Notes: a model not told the origin generated them from the sequence alone. Numbered from the stretch's first letter, positions 1 to 8,187 are shown. The stretch: DNA of 64,000 nucleotides from Pandoraea horticolens (GCF_902459555.1 NZ_CABPSM010000003.1:337487-401486), one strand, 5' to 3'. Made by a program: numbers and translations.

Positions 1-25
1 ACTGACGGCGAGGGGACTGGCTGTG

Positions 26-601
26 CTATGCGGCTTGCGCGGCCTTGAGGATGGTGGGGTGGGAGACGCCGTACTCGGCGGCGAGTCCCCGAGCGGTTGC
101 CCCGGCGGCGATCCGCGCCCGCACTTCGGCCTTCTGTTCGTCGGTGAGCGAGGCCCGCCGTCCGAGCTTCTTGCCCTCGGCCTTCGCCCGCGCCAGCCCG
201 GCGTGCGTTCGTTCGATCAACAGGTCACGCTCGAACTGCGCCACGGCGGCGAGCACAGTCATGTGCAGCTTGCCGGAGGCGCTTGTCAGGTCAACGCCCT
301 TCAAAGCTAGGCAATGCACATGCACCTTAGCCGCTGCCAGCGACTCCACGGTTGCCAACACGTCGGCGGTGTTCCGGCCCAGCCGGTCTAGCTTCGTAAC
401 AACGAGCGTGTCGCCCTCATCCAGCTTTTCGAGCAACTTAGCGAAGCCGGGCCGCTCTGTTCCGGGGACGCTGCCGGAGATAGTTTCGGTGATGGTGTGC
501 CGGGGCAGGATAGTGAAGCCTGCTGCCTGTACTTCGAGCAACTGGTTATCGGTAGTCTGTTCGGCGGTGGAAACCCGCGCATACAAGAACGTGCGGCTCA
601 T
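26..601 (-). CDS. Serine recombinase (resolvase/invertase family)
   Basis: Site-specific DNA recombinase of the small serine resolvase/invertase family, 191 residues from the chosen start. The N-terminal catalytic domain begins with YARVST, placing the nucleophilic serine at residue 11. It continues with KLDRLGRN and the ...LAAVAQFERDLLIERT helix typical of Tn3-type resolvases. The C-terminal HTH ends with GLAAEYGVSHPTILKAA. I chose the internal ATG at 601 because family members begin MxxxxYARVS; the longer reading frame adds 12 unrelated residues. It sits at the edge of a lower-GC accessory block and may mobilise or resolve it. Its direct target sites are not proven. Confidence 0.93.
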   Translation of the reverse strand: MSRTFLYARVSTAEQTTDNQLLEVQAAGFTILPRHTITETISGSVPGTERPGFAKLLEKLDEGDTLVVTKLDRLGRNTADVLATVESLAAAKVHVHCLALKGVDLTSASGKLHMTVLAAVAQFERDLLIERTHAGLARAKAEGKKLGRRASLTDEQKAEVRARIAAGATARGLAAEYGVSHPTILKAAQAA

Positions 602-615
602 GGCAATGCGCCTCC

Positions 616-654
616 GGTAATCAATGGTGGAAATCATTGTATGTGGTAATCAAT
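616..654. repeat. Direct repeat GGTAATCAAT upstream of recombinase
   Basis: GGTAATCAAT occurs at 616-625 and again at 645-654, 29 bp apart start to start, immediately upstream of the recombinase start. Between them lies AATGGTGGAAATCATT, a loose inverted repeat. Serine resolvases usually bind subsites next to their own gene, so this is a candidate res site or autoregulatory operator. The function is inferred. Confidence 0.4.
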
Positions 655-1298
655 TTGCCATCAAGGATTTCTTTACCGGATTGCGGGTGCGCTTCGGAAT
701 GGAAAGAAACCGGACGATTGATTAACGACGCATGAGCATGGAGCGATGCGCGGGGAAGCCCGGCCGATAGAGACGACCCAGCAAACCGGCCAGCAGCCGG
801 GAACGGTGGGGATTCGAGGGGGAGGCGACCTACGCTGTGTACAGGCGATCAGTGGTCAGCAGATGGATACCGGCAGGCAACCGGCATCGCCAGAAACCGG
901 ACGGTTATTCGGCCGACCCTGGCACGGGGGAAACCGGCTCGGCGGCGACGGCGCAATCCCCGCAGAAAATCGTACCAAAATTTGGCCGGAGGGACGCCGG
1001 ACGATGAACAGTGCCCTTCAAGCTGTTTGAACGTGCACCCTTTTGGGGCGGATACATGATATAGTGCTCGTAGGTCAATCAACCACTAGATGTTGTGGTT
1101 GTTGATCTTCCGCAGCTTCAGCGGATGGGAACCCGCACCAATGCGCGAACATCGGCGCGGGTTGGTAGCTAAGCCCATACGGACCGAGCTAGTAGGAAAC
1201 CGGATAGTAACGGCGAGGCGAGGTAATTCCAAGCGTCGTTACACTTCGGTCTGGCGGGACGGTCGGCTTGGCATTTCTTATTTTTAGGAAATACTGTT
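655..1298. other. Gene-poor stretch with recurrent ACCGG motifs
   Basis: No convincing gene. Short hits of AACCGG or TACCGG recur at least eight times (near 672, 707, 784, 873, 880, 895, 933 and 1197), often as GAAACCGGA. They could be binding sites or chance in a GC-rich region. A 48-codon ATG frame at 1141-1287 (rich in Arg and Lys, ending GRLGISYF) lies just upstream of the small gene at 1299 and might be translated, but I do not recognise it. Confidence 0.3.
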
Positions 1299-1445
1299 AT
1301 GGCCTCGAACAAAGCGCCGACCAAAGTCGTAAACCGTAGCTCCGTAAGCGGGCAATTTGTCACCGACAAGTACGCCCAAAAGCACCCTAGCACAACCGAA
1401 CGGCAGCACGTCCGCACTCCGCCGCCGACGAAACCGAAGCGATAA
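1299..1445 (+). CDS. Small basic conserved protein (SGQFVTDKYAQKHPSTT type)
   Basis: A 48-residue protein containing VVNRSSVSGQFVTDKYAQKH and ending in Lys/Pro-rich PPPTKPKR. The pattern resembles a widespread family of very small proteins of the form SGxFVTxxYAxxHPxTT, found on mobile elements and sometimes mis-annotated as multidrug transporters. There are no membrane segments, so a transporter role is unlikely. It lies in the accessory block ahead of two other orphan genes. The function is unknown. The ATG follows a weak AGGAA about 6 bases upstream. Confidence 0.55.
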   Translation: MASNKAPTKVVNRSSVSGQFVTDKYAQKHPSTTERQHVRTPPPTKPKR

Positions 1446-1562
1446 TTGATCTTCGAGGCCGCATCCGCGGCCTCCTCCCTAGTGTCTCGCCCAGCCCCAC
1501 TACGGCACTCGAAATAGCAGTCGACCGAATCAAGCACACCTAAACCTGTTGAGGTTCACCAC

Positions 1563-1742
1563 ATGGCTATCAAGAAACCACTCCCCGGACTGCCGATCAC
1601 ATCAGTACAACGCGTTTTGAAGACACCGACACTTGAAGTGCGCGGAGGCGTCATCGGGCAAACGATGCAGCCAATCACTCGGGGCAGTGGATCGCAAGGC
1701 GGCGGTAGTGGCGGCTCTGACAAAGGGGGGAGTTCGAAGTAG
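1563..1742 (+). CDS. Small Gly/Ser-rich protein with MQPIT motif
   Basis: A 59-residue ORF starting MAIKKPLPGLP, preceded by GAGGT about 7 bases upstream of the ATG. Residues 30-39 read VIGQTMQPIT and are followed by a low-complexity Gly/Ser tail. The same decapeptide pattern occurs twice in the tail of the membrane protein that begins 14 bp downstream, which argues that this frame is real and related to it. No family is recognised and no function can be assigned. Confidence 0.45.
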   Translation: MAIKKPLPGLPITSVQRVLKTPTLEVRGGVIGQTMQPITRGSGSQGGGSGGSDKGGSSK

Positions 1743-1756
1743 AGGCGAGGCAGCAT

Positions 1757-2425
1757 ATGGAGGGGGCACCTACCATTGACGCGGAGGAAAAAAGGGAACG
1801 AACGCGGCTTTATGAGCGGCATCGTGATGACCTATCGAAGCGGCAGCTATCCAACGCGGAGAACCTCGATAAGACGATTCTGACCTATTCCGGTGCTGGG
1901 TTAGCGCTGTCTTTGGGTTTCCTCAAGGACTTTGTGCCGGTCACGGGGGCGAAAATACCTTGGGCACTATATGGGTCGTGGGGAGGCTTTACCCTCGCAA
2001 TGGTTCTGGTCGTTGTTTCGTATATGCTCAGCTTGCACGTGATTGACCGCCAGCTTGACCGTGCACGGAGATACTATCTTGAGGGCGATGACGACGCCCT
2101 GACTGAGTCAGGATGGCAAGACTTTTGCGCCCGACATTTGAACACTTGGATGTCAGCAGCCGCGTTCGTTGTTGCGCTTTCACTGACGACGATTTTTGTA
2201 TCGGCAAACTTAAGCGAGGTGAATATGGCAAACTCAAAAGGCGTTCGCGGCATCGCCCAAGATGGCGTAACGGGCATGGCGATGCAGAGAATCACTCCTC
2301 AGGCGACTACTGAACAGCGAGGTATAACAGGTAGCGCGATGCAGCCCGTAACCTCAGGTTCCAGTTCATCGCCTGCCGCATCGTCGCCCCCTTCAGGAAG
2401 TACGACACCAGCATCCAAGGGCTAG
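1757..2425 (+). CDS. Three-TM membrane protein with MQP(I/V)T tail repeats
   Basis: A 222-residue hypothetical inner-membrane protein. A charged N-terminus (residues 8-38) precedes likely membrane helices at about 40-58, 68-93 and 131-150. The last 70 residues are soluble and Gly/Ser/Thr/Pro-rich. Residues 171-180 (VTGMAMQRIT) and 190-199 (ITGSAMQPVT) are two copies of the motif also seen in the 59-residue protein just upstream. An internal ATG at 2225 (Met157) is preceded by GAGGTGA, so the tail could also be made as a separate protein. I do not recognise the family. Its place among peptidase, TIR-like and endonuclease genes suggests a defence-type or phage-derived locus. Confidence 0.65.
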   Translation: MEGAPTIDAEEKRERTRLYERHRDDLSKRQLSNAENLDKTILTYSGAGLALSLGFLKDFVPVTGAKIPWALYGSWGGFTLAMVLVVVSYMLSLHVIDRQLDRARRYYLEGDDDALTESGWQDFCARHLNTWMSAAAFVVALSLTTIFVSANLSEVNMANSKGVRGIAQDGVTGMAMQRITPQATTEQRGITGSAMQPVTSGSSSSPAASSPPSGSTTPASKG

Positions 2426-2583
2426 CCGGCGGCGCGTATCGACCACTCCTCCTGCCTGAAGTCGGGAATGCCAGCGCCCGTGGCCGCATTCAGCATGCCG
2501 CTCCCACTTACCCGAGCTTGCGGGGCAGTCGGCTTCTGTGGGGAGCGATCTCTCACAAAATGGCGGCAACGTTTGACCCACCA

Positions 2584-3318
2584 CTACTTTTGATGGGCTA
2601 TGCAGAGGGATAGAAACGCAGCGATGCATAGCCGGTCAAGGAAGTAGGCCGTACTGCCTCCAGTCGTGCTGCCCCGAAGCAGCATGCCGGCGAACGTGGG
2701 GCGGCTAATTGTGGCGTCGAGGTGCGTGACCTGAAAGACCGGTGCCCCACTGAAGCCATCAAGGCTACCTATCTCGTCAGATCGGTTCACGTTTATCTCA
2801 TGGATTCCAATGCGTGAAGTCTCCCCGATATATCGCGAGTCAGCCAGCACCGCCGCAGTTTCGAAGTGCTTTCGCTCATAGTCCACATCGCGCCGGTCAT
2901 TCGGCCAACCGTGGAAACCGTAGTTGTCGCCAGCGTCGTACGGCAGCAACGGCTCATTCGGGCCGAGCTTGTACGGTTGGTACTCACCGAATAGTTCGGC
3001 CTCCAAGCGCGGCATATCTACTTCCATCGCAATGATGTCAAACCGCTCGTCGTCATCGGCGGCGGGCGCACTCGGCGGGCGAAAATGGAATCGGCGCACC
3101 GGGAGCATCTGGCTTGAGTCCGGCCGATATTGCAGCCTCATACGCCCGACCTCGTAACCTGCGAGGACGTGGCGTGCCGTGATTCCATAGACAGTTCCTG
3201 CGATATCAACCAGAAAGGCGCTGCCTCGTATGGACAAGGGGAAGTCGGCGTCATCATTCAAGAGAACCACGGGGCGGCTGCACTTGAACACGCTGACTAG
3301 GGGGACAGGCTTGTACAT
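2584..3318 (-). CDS. Trypsin-like serine peptidase domain protein
   Basis: A 244-residue protein with a chymotrypsin-fold signature: GSAFLVD followed by TARHVL (His50), RFDIIAMEV (Asp94), and DGFSGAPVF (Ser190), giving a His-Asp-Ser triad in the expected order. No signal peptide is evident from the chosen start MYKPVPL, so a cytoplasmic enzyme is likely. Trypsin-like modules without export signals are common effectors in antiphage and conflict systems. It is divergently arranged with the TIR-like gene at 3424, sharing a roughly 105-bp intergenic region, so the two may form one module. The start could instead be 3399. The physiological substrate is unknown. Confidence 0.7.
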   Translation of the reverse strand: MYKPVPLVSVFKCSRPVVLLNDDADFPLSIRGSAFLVDIAGTVYGITARHVLAGYEVGRMRLQYRPDSSQMLPVRRFHFRPPSAPAADDDERFDIIAMEVDMPRLEAELFGEYQPYKLGPNEPLLPYDAGDNYGFHGWPNDRRDVDYERKHFETAAVLADSRYIGETSRIGIHEINVNRSDEIGSLDGFSGAPVFQVTHLDATISRPTFAGMLLRGSTTGGSTAYFLDRLCIAAFLSLCIAHQK

Positions 3319-3423
3319 GCTTGCACACGCTCGCGAGAAAATGAACAGCGCAAAATTCGGCTCAAGGCGCAATTCCTTCGAGGGTAGAATCGTCCGCATC
3401 TACACACGCTACGGGGGCACAGT

Positions 3424-4251
3424 ATGATCGATAAAACTGAGGTGAAGCCATCACATTGCGGCCTTGTAATGCCGATCTCCAACACTGACCCCTACCCGAA
3501 CGGGCACTGGGCAGACGTTAAAGCGATAATTACGCAAGCGGTACAGCAAATTGCGGACTACGAACCGTTTACTGTCGATCTTGTGAGCAGTTCCGATTCC
3601 GGCGGAGTGATTCAGAAGCAGATCCTGCACCAACTGTATTCTTCAGATATCGTCATATGCGACGTTAGCTCAAAGAATCCGAACGTTATGCTTGAATTAG
3701 GTATTCGGCTCGCGTTCGATAAACCCGTCGTGCTAATTTAGGATGATCGCACACCGTTCATCTTCGACACTGGGCCTCTGTTGCACCTCCAATATCCAGC
3801 CGACCTGCGTCACAACGCCATTGAGGCATTCAAGAAGGAACTAGGGGCCAAGGTTAAGGCGCTTCACCAGAAGTCGAGAGCCGGGGGCGACCACCTGTCT
3901 TATCTCCAGAGCTTCGGTCCGTTCCAAGTCGCCAAGATTCGCACTGAAGAAGTCTCGCCTGATGTTCTGGTGATGGGGATGCTGAGGGATATTCAAACTG
4001 AGCTAAGTTGGATTCGCAACTACCAATCAATGTCGCCTTCTGTGCATACAACATCCAACGGCCTTCTTGCGGAGATAGTCGCCCGTGGCGGCATGCCCGA
4101 CAGCAGTGCAAGCGAGCAGGGGGCATCGTCTCAACAGATGCTAAGTACTGCTGGCATCCAAGCCTCGCGTAGCGAGGCTATGCAGAAAGCGATCGATTTG
4201 GCGGCTCGTCTGAAAAACGCGTCAAAGAACCATGGGAGTAATCGTGAATAG
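3424..4251 (+). pseudogene. TIR-like/nucleoside deoxyribosyltransferase-like gene with in-frame amber codon
   Basis: One reading frame runs from 3424 to 4251 but is cut by TAG at 3739-3741. The first part (105 residues) has GLVMPIS, then SDIVICDVSSKNPNVMLELGI and FDKPVVLI, the pattern of the TIR-like / nucleoside 2-deoxyribosyltransferase-like superfamily. After the stop the same frame continues DDRTPFIFDTGPLLHLQYP, as expected for the rest of the domain, then a 100-residue tail. A single AAG-to-TAG change would explain it. Either the gene is a recent pseudogene, the base is an error, or the stop is suppressed. It diverges from a trypsin-like peptidase gene, which suggests an immunity module. 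Confidence 0.7.
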
Positions 4252-4475
4252 GAGCCGTCTGGCGGCAGGTGCCACTTTACCTGGGCAACGAAGTCCAGTA
4301 GCGCTTCGCAGGCGATGTTCTCGTCCGCAAAGCGGCTTGGATGCGATCACGCCTTATTCGCACCGGTCGGAATATCGAGGGCGTGACGGCGTGTACGGGG
4401 GGGGGGGGGCGTCGCTGCTGAACATTGACGAGGATTGGCGCTGCTTTCTCACCCAAATTCATTTCAAGAAATTTC
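4252..4475. other. Intergenic stretch with long poly-G run
   Basis: No supported gene. A run of about a dozen G residues starts near 4397. A frame with GDVLVRKAAWMRSRLIR at about 4312-4362 looks protein-like but has no start and is not recognised; it may be a gene remnant. Confidence 0.35.
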
Positions 4476-5252
4476 ATGGCAACTTACTTGTTCGCATGGA
4501 ACCCAAATAGGTGGGAATGGGTGGATCAAGCGGAGGCGATTGTTCGAATCAACAACCATGAGCAATACGACATATATTGGAGTTGCGGACGCAACAGAGG
4601 AATCAATGTCGGCGATACATTCCTTCTGATGAAGCTTGGGGTCGTCCCTAAGGGGATTGTAGGTTACGGCTATGTAGCTTCTGCGCCATACGAATTGCCG
4701 CACTGGAATGCTGAAAGGGCGAGTCGTGGGGAACTCGCGTTGCGTTGTGACCTGTTCTTCCAAGCGCTTTCAGGTTGGCCGCTCGTGCCACTAGGCTTGT
4801 TGCAAGAGAGATTCCCGAGCTATAGGTGGACTCCGCAGGAGGGCGGCATGTCCGTTCCTGACGCAATTGCCACCGATGTGTTGTCTCTCGTCCACTTCGA
4901 CGCTGTCCTCAAAAGGTCAGACGTTGAGCGTTATGTGGAAGGGAGGAGTAGGCGCGTCACGGTAAAAACCTACGAACGAAGTGCTGCTGCACGCCAAGCG
5001 TGCATCGCCCATCACGGTTTTGACTGCGCAGTATGCGGCTTTTCATTTGCACGGGTATATGGGGCACTTGGCAGAGGGTATGTTGAAGTGCATCACCTAA
5101 AACAAATTGCGGATCTCGGTGACGACGCCCTTGTTGATCCCGTTAGGGACCTTCGGCCTGTCTGCTCGAATTGTCACCGAATGCTTCACAAACAGCGACC
5201 TCCGCTATCGATTGAAGAGCTACGAACGCAAATGAACGGCACGTCACCCTGA
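4476..5252 (+). CDS. EVE-domain HNH endonuclease (putative modification-dependent restriction enzyme)
   Basis: A 258-residue two-domain protein. Residues 1-75 (MATYLFAWNPNRWEW ... GINVGDTFLLMKLG ... GIVGYGYV) match the EVE/PUA-like fold that recognises modified bases. The C-terminal HNH nuclease has CAVC (Cys184, Cys187), EVHH (His206-207), and CSNCHRMLH (Cys230, Cys233, His238), with the zinc ligands and catalytic histidine present. Known EVE-HNH proteins such as VcaM4I cut DNA carrying modified cytosines, so restriction of modified phage DNA is likely. The start at 4476 begins exactly at the EVE strand; the longer frame from 4425 adds unrelated residues. There is no methylase nearby, as expected for a type IV enzyme. 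Confidence 0.82.
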   Translation: MATYLFAWNPNRWEWVDQAEAIVRINNHEQYDIYWSCGRNRGINVGDTFLLMKLGVVPKGIVGYGYVASAPYELPHWNAERASRGELALRCDLFFQALSGWPLVPLGLLQERFPSYRWTPQEGGMSVPDAIATDVLSLVHFDAVLKRSDVERYVEGRSRRVTVKTYERSAAARQACIAHHGFDCAVCGFSFARVYGALGRGYVEVHHLKQIADLGDDALVDPVRDLRPVCSNCHRMLHKQRPPLSIEELRTQMNGTSP

Positions 5253-5288
5253 TGCCCGCACTAATCACACTCCCATCACACCGCCCGC

Positions 5289-5411
5289 TATAATCCGTTC
5301 ATACACGCGACTCAGTTGGATTGAAGGCAAGGGGCTCCCAGCCCCGCTGCCGCCTAAAGCGAGCGCCTTCTAAGCCGACGGTCGGGGGTTCGAATCCCTC
5401 TGGGCAGGCCA
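5289..5411 (+). pseudogene. Degenerate tRNA-Arg(UCU)-like sequence, possible attachment site
   Basis: The 3' half of a tRNA is clear: anticodon loop CTTCTAA (UCU), a T arm with GGGGG/CCCTC closing TTCGAAT, then TGGGCAG, discriminator G and CCA at 5409-5411. The matching 5' acceptor strand CTGCCCA is absent. A D-loop-like CTCAGTTGGAT lies at 5311-5321, but about 45 bases of unrelated sequence with its own hairpin (GGGGCTCCCAGCCCC) separate it from the anticodon arm. A TATAAT at 5289-5294 resembles a tRNA promoter. Islands commonly insert at tRNA 3' ends, so this may mark the right boundary of the accessory block. Confidence 0.5.
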
Positions 5412-5934
5412 GTAAAATCAATGGTCTCGTTGATTATCAACGCGCTGTGGAATCTAAGGTACTTCTTTCGTGTAGGCGCTGTGTAGGTTTTTTCCGTCAA
5501 CACAAATCAATCGACCTCAATTTGGCACGCGCGTCGGATCTGAATGTGCACAAGGGCAAGCCGACATCCACTTCAGATTGTGTGACGTTCGATAGTGGCA
5601 AAATTCGCAGCGTCCTGTCGACATATCCGTTATCCCCGAGATTCGCTGTTTAAATTGGTATCCGAATAAAGCGAGTCGGATCGAAGATGTTCGAGTATTC
5701 TCGAAATTGACGGCTCGTGGGGTAGGTCGAGAAACGTTGTCTGTCTCAGGGGAGGGTGACCTGTCCGTGAAATTTCGTGCCAATCAAATCTAGAGATAAT
5801 GGCTCCTCAGCTCAGACGAGGAGTGAAGAAGAGCCGCCTCAGACGGCCAGCGACTGCGAGTGCTTGGGCGGTGACAAAGCGGGCTGGCGAAGATCAAGTC
5901 TGCCGGCACGCGCTATCAGCTGGTCGGCGACCTG
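5412..5934. other. Gene-free stretch after the tRNA-like remnant
   Basis: No gene supported on either strand. Base composition is mixed, AT-richer at the left, and short frames lack any recognisable motif. A run reading GLAKIKSAGTRYQLV near 5883-5927 is only faintly protein-like. Confidence 0.4.
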
Positions 5935-6567
5935 TCAGGGCTTTACGAACCGATAGACGAAGCGATCGGTCTTGCCCTTGATCGAGGGATCGAACACCTT
6001 GATCGAGTGCGGATCGTCTTTGTTCGCGAGCGTGGTGCTTTCCGCGTCCAATACGAAGCCGGCCGCCTCCACCTCCTTGCGAACGGACGCAGGCTCGATC
6101 CGATGCAGCGACTGAGCGTCGCTTGTGCCCAACCCGACGGTGGCGGCGTGGTCCACGATGACGTAGTACCCGCCGGGCTTGAGCTGCTCGTAGACCACTC
6201 GATTGAAATGGGCTGCCGTCGCGCCTCTGGCCTGCATCAGCGCTGTGTGGAGGTCGTGATAGAACAGATGCAGCCAGAGGACATCCGCTTGTTGCGTGAC
6301 CTCCCGCATCGCGACGAGGTCCGCCGAGACGGCTTCCACGTTCTCTCGGCCCGGCTCCGTCGCAAGCGTCCGCATGCGGCCGACCGGATCGTTCTTGAAG
6401 TGAGCGACTTCGGCCGGTACGAAGCTGAAGACCCGTCCTGCGGGTCCCACGGTGTCGGAGAAGAGACGGGTCCAGTCGCCATCGCCTGGGTAAACGTCGA
6501 TGACGGTGGAGCCCACATCAACTCGTGCGAACCGGATCAACTCGGATAGCTTAGATTGGTCGTACAT
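5935..6567 (-). CDS. Class I SAM-dependent methyltransferase-like protein
   Basis: A 210-residue protein with a Rossmann methyltransferase layout. TVIDVYPGDGDWTRLFSDTVGPAGRVFSF corresponds to motif I, though the usual DxGxGxG is replaced by DVYPGDGDW. An acidic stretch follows at the second strand, then LKPGGYYVIVDH, the typical post-II motif. I chose the ATG at 6567 because AGGGAGA lies about 6 bases upstream; the longer frame has no ribosome site. The substrate is unknown. It is the last gene of a leftward group with the NTF2-like gene. Confidence 0.72.
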   Translation of the reverse strand: MYDQSKLSELIRFARVDVGSTVIDVYPGDGDWTRLFSDTVGPAGRVFSFVPAEVAHFKNDPVGRMRTLATEPGRENVEAVSADLVAMREVTQQADVLWLHLFYHDLHTALMQARGATAAHFNRVVYEQLKPGGYYVIVDHAATVGLGTSDAQSLHRIEPASVRKEVEAAGFVLDAESTTLANKDDPHSIKVFDPSIKGKTDRFVYRFVKP

Positions 6568-6674
6568 AGAGATCTCCCTTGCGGTTAGGTATTCGACGAG
6601 CGTGCGGCACGGGAGGGGGCGATGCACGGCTAATCCACCATCTACCCTGAGCCGACGGCCGCAGATGGCCAGCG

Positions 6675-7088
6675 CTACGCCAGCCCCGACGTGTCCATCT
6701 GTGAGGCCCGCGCCAGTGCTTGCGTGTCGATGTACTCCCGGATGCTCGTCAGTCTGCCGTTACGGACCGTGATGGCGAAGATCCAGTCGTCCTCGAACGT
6801 CTTGTTTGTGGCTTTGATCATCCCCCTGGCGAAGCCGACGACCAGGACTCTGTCTCCTTGCGCGATGAACTCCCGGGGTTCCATGGACGTTTCCATCGAC
6901 TTGGATGCGGTCTCAAGCAAATCCGCCAGCCCCGCGTATCCGTGACGCGTTCCGGCCAACGGCCAGTCCTCGCCCGGGATGATCCACTCGATGTCTTCGG
7001 CGACCAGCGCTAGCAGACCCTTCCTGTCGCCGCGGCCGATCGCAGCGAAGAAGTCCTTCACGGTCTGGACGTTCTTATCGGGACTCAT
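6675..7088 (-). CDS. NTF2-like / SnoaL-like fold protein
   Basis: A 137-residue protein with the NTF2-like cone pattern: [29 protein letters not shown], followed by the sheet segment [37 protein letters not shown]. This matches the SnoaL / ketosteroid isomerase-like superfamily, whose small members bind or isomerise small molecules or have no enzymatic role. GGAGA precedes the ATG by about 8 bases. It lies among redox genes, so a role in aldehyde or small-molecule stress is possible but not shown. Confidence 0.8.
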   Translation of the reverse strand: MSPDKNVQTVKDFFAAIGRGDRKGLLALVAEDIEWIIPGEDWPLAGTRHGYAGLADLLETASKSMETSMEPREFIAQGDRVLVVGFARGMIKATNKTFEDDWIFAITVRNGRLTSIREYIDTQALARASQMDTSGLA

Positions 7089-7094
7089 AGGAAT

Positions 7095-7355
7095 ATCTCC
7101 ATTTCTCTCGGATCGGATCGGACCCGTAGCCGGATCGACGCACGCCGCCGAACGGCCGGTTGGCCTTCACCGTGGTCGGATGGTTGACGTACCATGCCGG
7201 TGGAGGTCTTTTGGGTCACCTCGACGCCATGCGGGAAGTCCTGGGTGAACACTGCGCCGCCTTGGCAACGGCTAATCGTTGGCGATGCGGATCGCGTCGG
7301 CCTCATCCTTGACACGGGTGACCTGCTACACCAGGCCGAAGAACTTCCACTAGCG
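7095..7355 (-). pseudogene. Aldehyde dehydrogenase C-terminal remnant
   Basis: Reading the minus strand across frames gives EFFGLV(stop)QVTRVKDEADAIRIAND, then [22 protein letters not shown], then [23 protein letters not shown]. These are consecutive conserved segments of the C-terminal part of NAD(P)-dependent aldehyde dehydrogenases (succinate-semialdehyde type), including the [11 protein letters not shown] hallmark. Stops and frame changes break it and the catalytic N-terminal two thirds is missing. It is a decayed gene fragment between the NTF2-like gene and the SDR. Confidence 0.65.
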
Positions 7356-7363
7356 CGCCGGGG

Positions 7364-8116
7364 TCAGACCTGCGCCATGCCTCCATCGACGGCGAGATCC
7401 ACACCGGTGATGTAAGAACTTTCGGCGGAGGCGAGGAACGCGACTGCTGCCGCGATTTCCTCGGGCATGCCTCTGCGGCCCATTGGGATCTGTGTGGTGA
7501 ACTGTGCGACTGCTTGCTCGGCCTGTTCAGCGGTAAGGCCCGTCGTCGTCGCCAAGGCCGGGGTGTCGATTGCTCCGGGACTCATAGCATTCACGCGGAT
7601 TTTGCGGTCTTTCAATTCCATCGTCCAACCGCGCGCGAGGTTGCGTACCGCCGCCTTACTCGCGGCGTAAGCAGTAAATCCTGGAAGCCCGAGGACGTTT
7701 GAGACCGAAGAGTTCAGGATAATCGAACCGCCCTCTTTGAAGAGGGGAAGGGCCTTCTGTACCGTAAAGAACATTCCCTTCACGTTCACGTCGAAGGTCT
7801 GGTCAAAATGGGCCTCAGTAGCTACCGTGAGCGGTGCGATTGTCCCTGCGCCCGCGTTCGCGAAGAGAATGTCGATGTGACCATGCTTCTCTTTCACAAC
7901 GGCATAGAGCCGGTCCAGATCTTCCAGGCGCGACACGTCGCCCACGACCGTCGTAACGTTTCGCGCAATGGAGGCAGCGGCCTCCTTCAGCTCTTTCTCG
8001 CGTCGCCCAGTGATCACGACGTGCGCGCCCTCTTCCACAAAGCGCTTGGCTGTGGCCAAGCCAATCCCACTGCTTCCGCCCGTGACAACGGCAACTTTAC
8101 CTTCTAATTTCTTCAT
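7364..8116 (-). CDS. Short-chain dehydrogenase/reductase (SDR)
   Basis: A 250-residue classical SDR, an NAD(P)-dependent oxidoreductase. The nucleotide-binding motif TGGSSGIG is at residues 12-19, NAG at 87-89, catalytic Tyr150 and Lys154 in YAASK, and a serine at about 136-138. The length is normal for the family. AAGGTGA precedes the ATG. It is divergent from the TetR gene at 8273, and three copies of a GGATC palindrome lie between them, so the TetR protein probably represses it. The substrate cannot be predicted. It is clearly paralogous to the SDR at 9555. Confidence 0.9.
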   Translation of the reverse strand: MKKLEGKVAVVTGGSSGIGLATAKRFVEEGAHVVITGRREKELKEAAASIARNVTTVVGDVSRLEDLDRLYAVVKEKHGHIDILFANAGAGTIAPLTVATEAHFDQTFDVNVKGMFFTVQKALPLFKEGGSIILNSSVSNVLGLPGFTAYAASKAAVRNLARGWTMELKDRKIRVNAMSPGAIDTPALATTTGLTAEQAEQAVAQFTTQIPMGRRGMPEEIAAAVAFLASAESSYITGVDLAVDGGMAQV

Positions 8117-8187
8117 AATCGTTCACCTTTCGTTTGTGGTGCAAGGCAGCGCCGCTGTTCCCATTGGGATAAAGGCACTGTATTATT

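Noticed and set aside
4390..4412. Poly-G run as a phase-variable tract
   Set aside because: It is not inside a recognisable gene here, and homopolymer length may be an assembly artefact.
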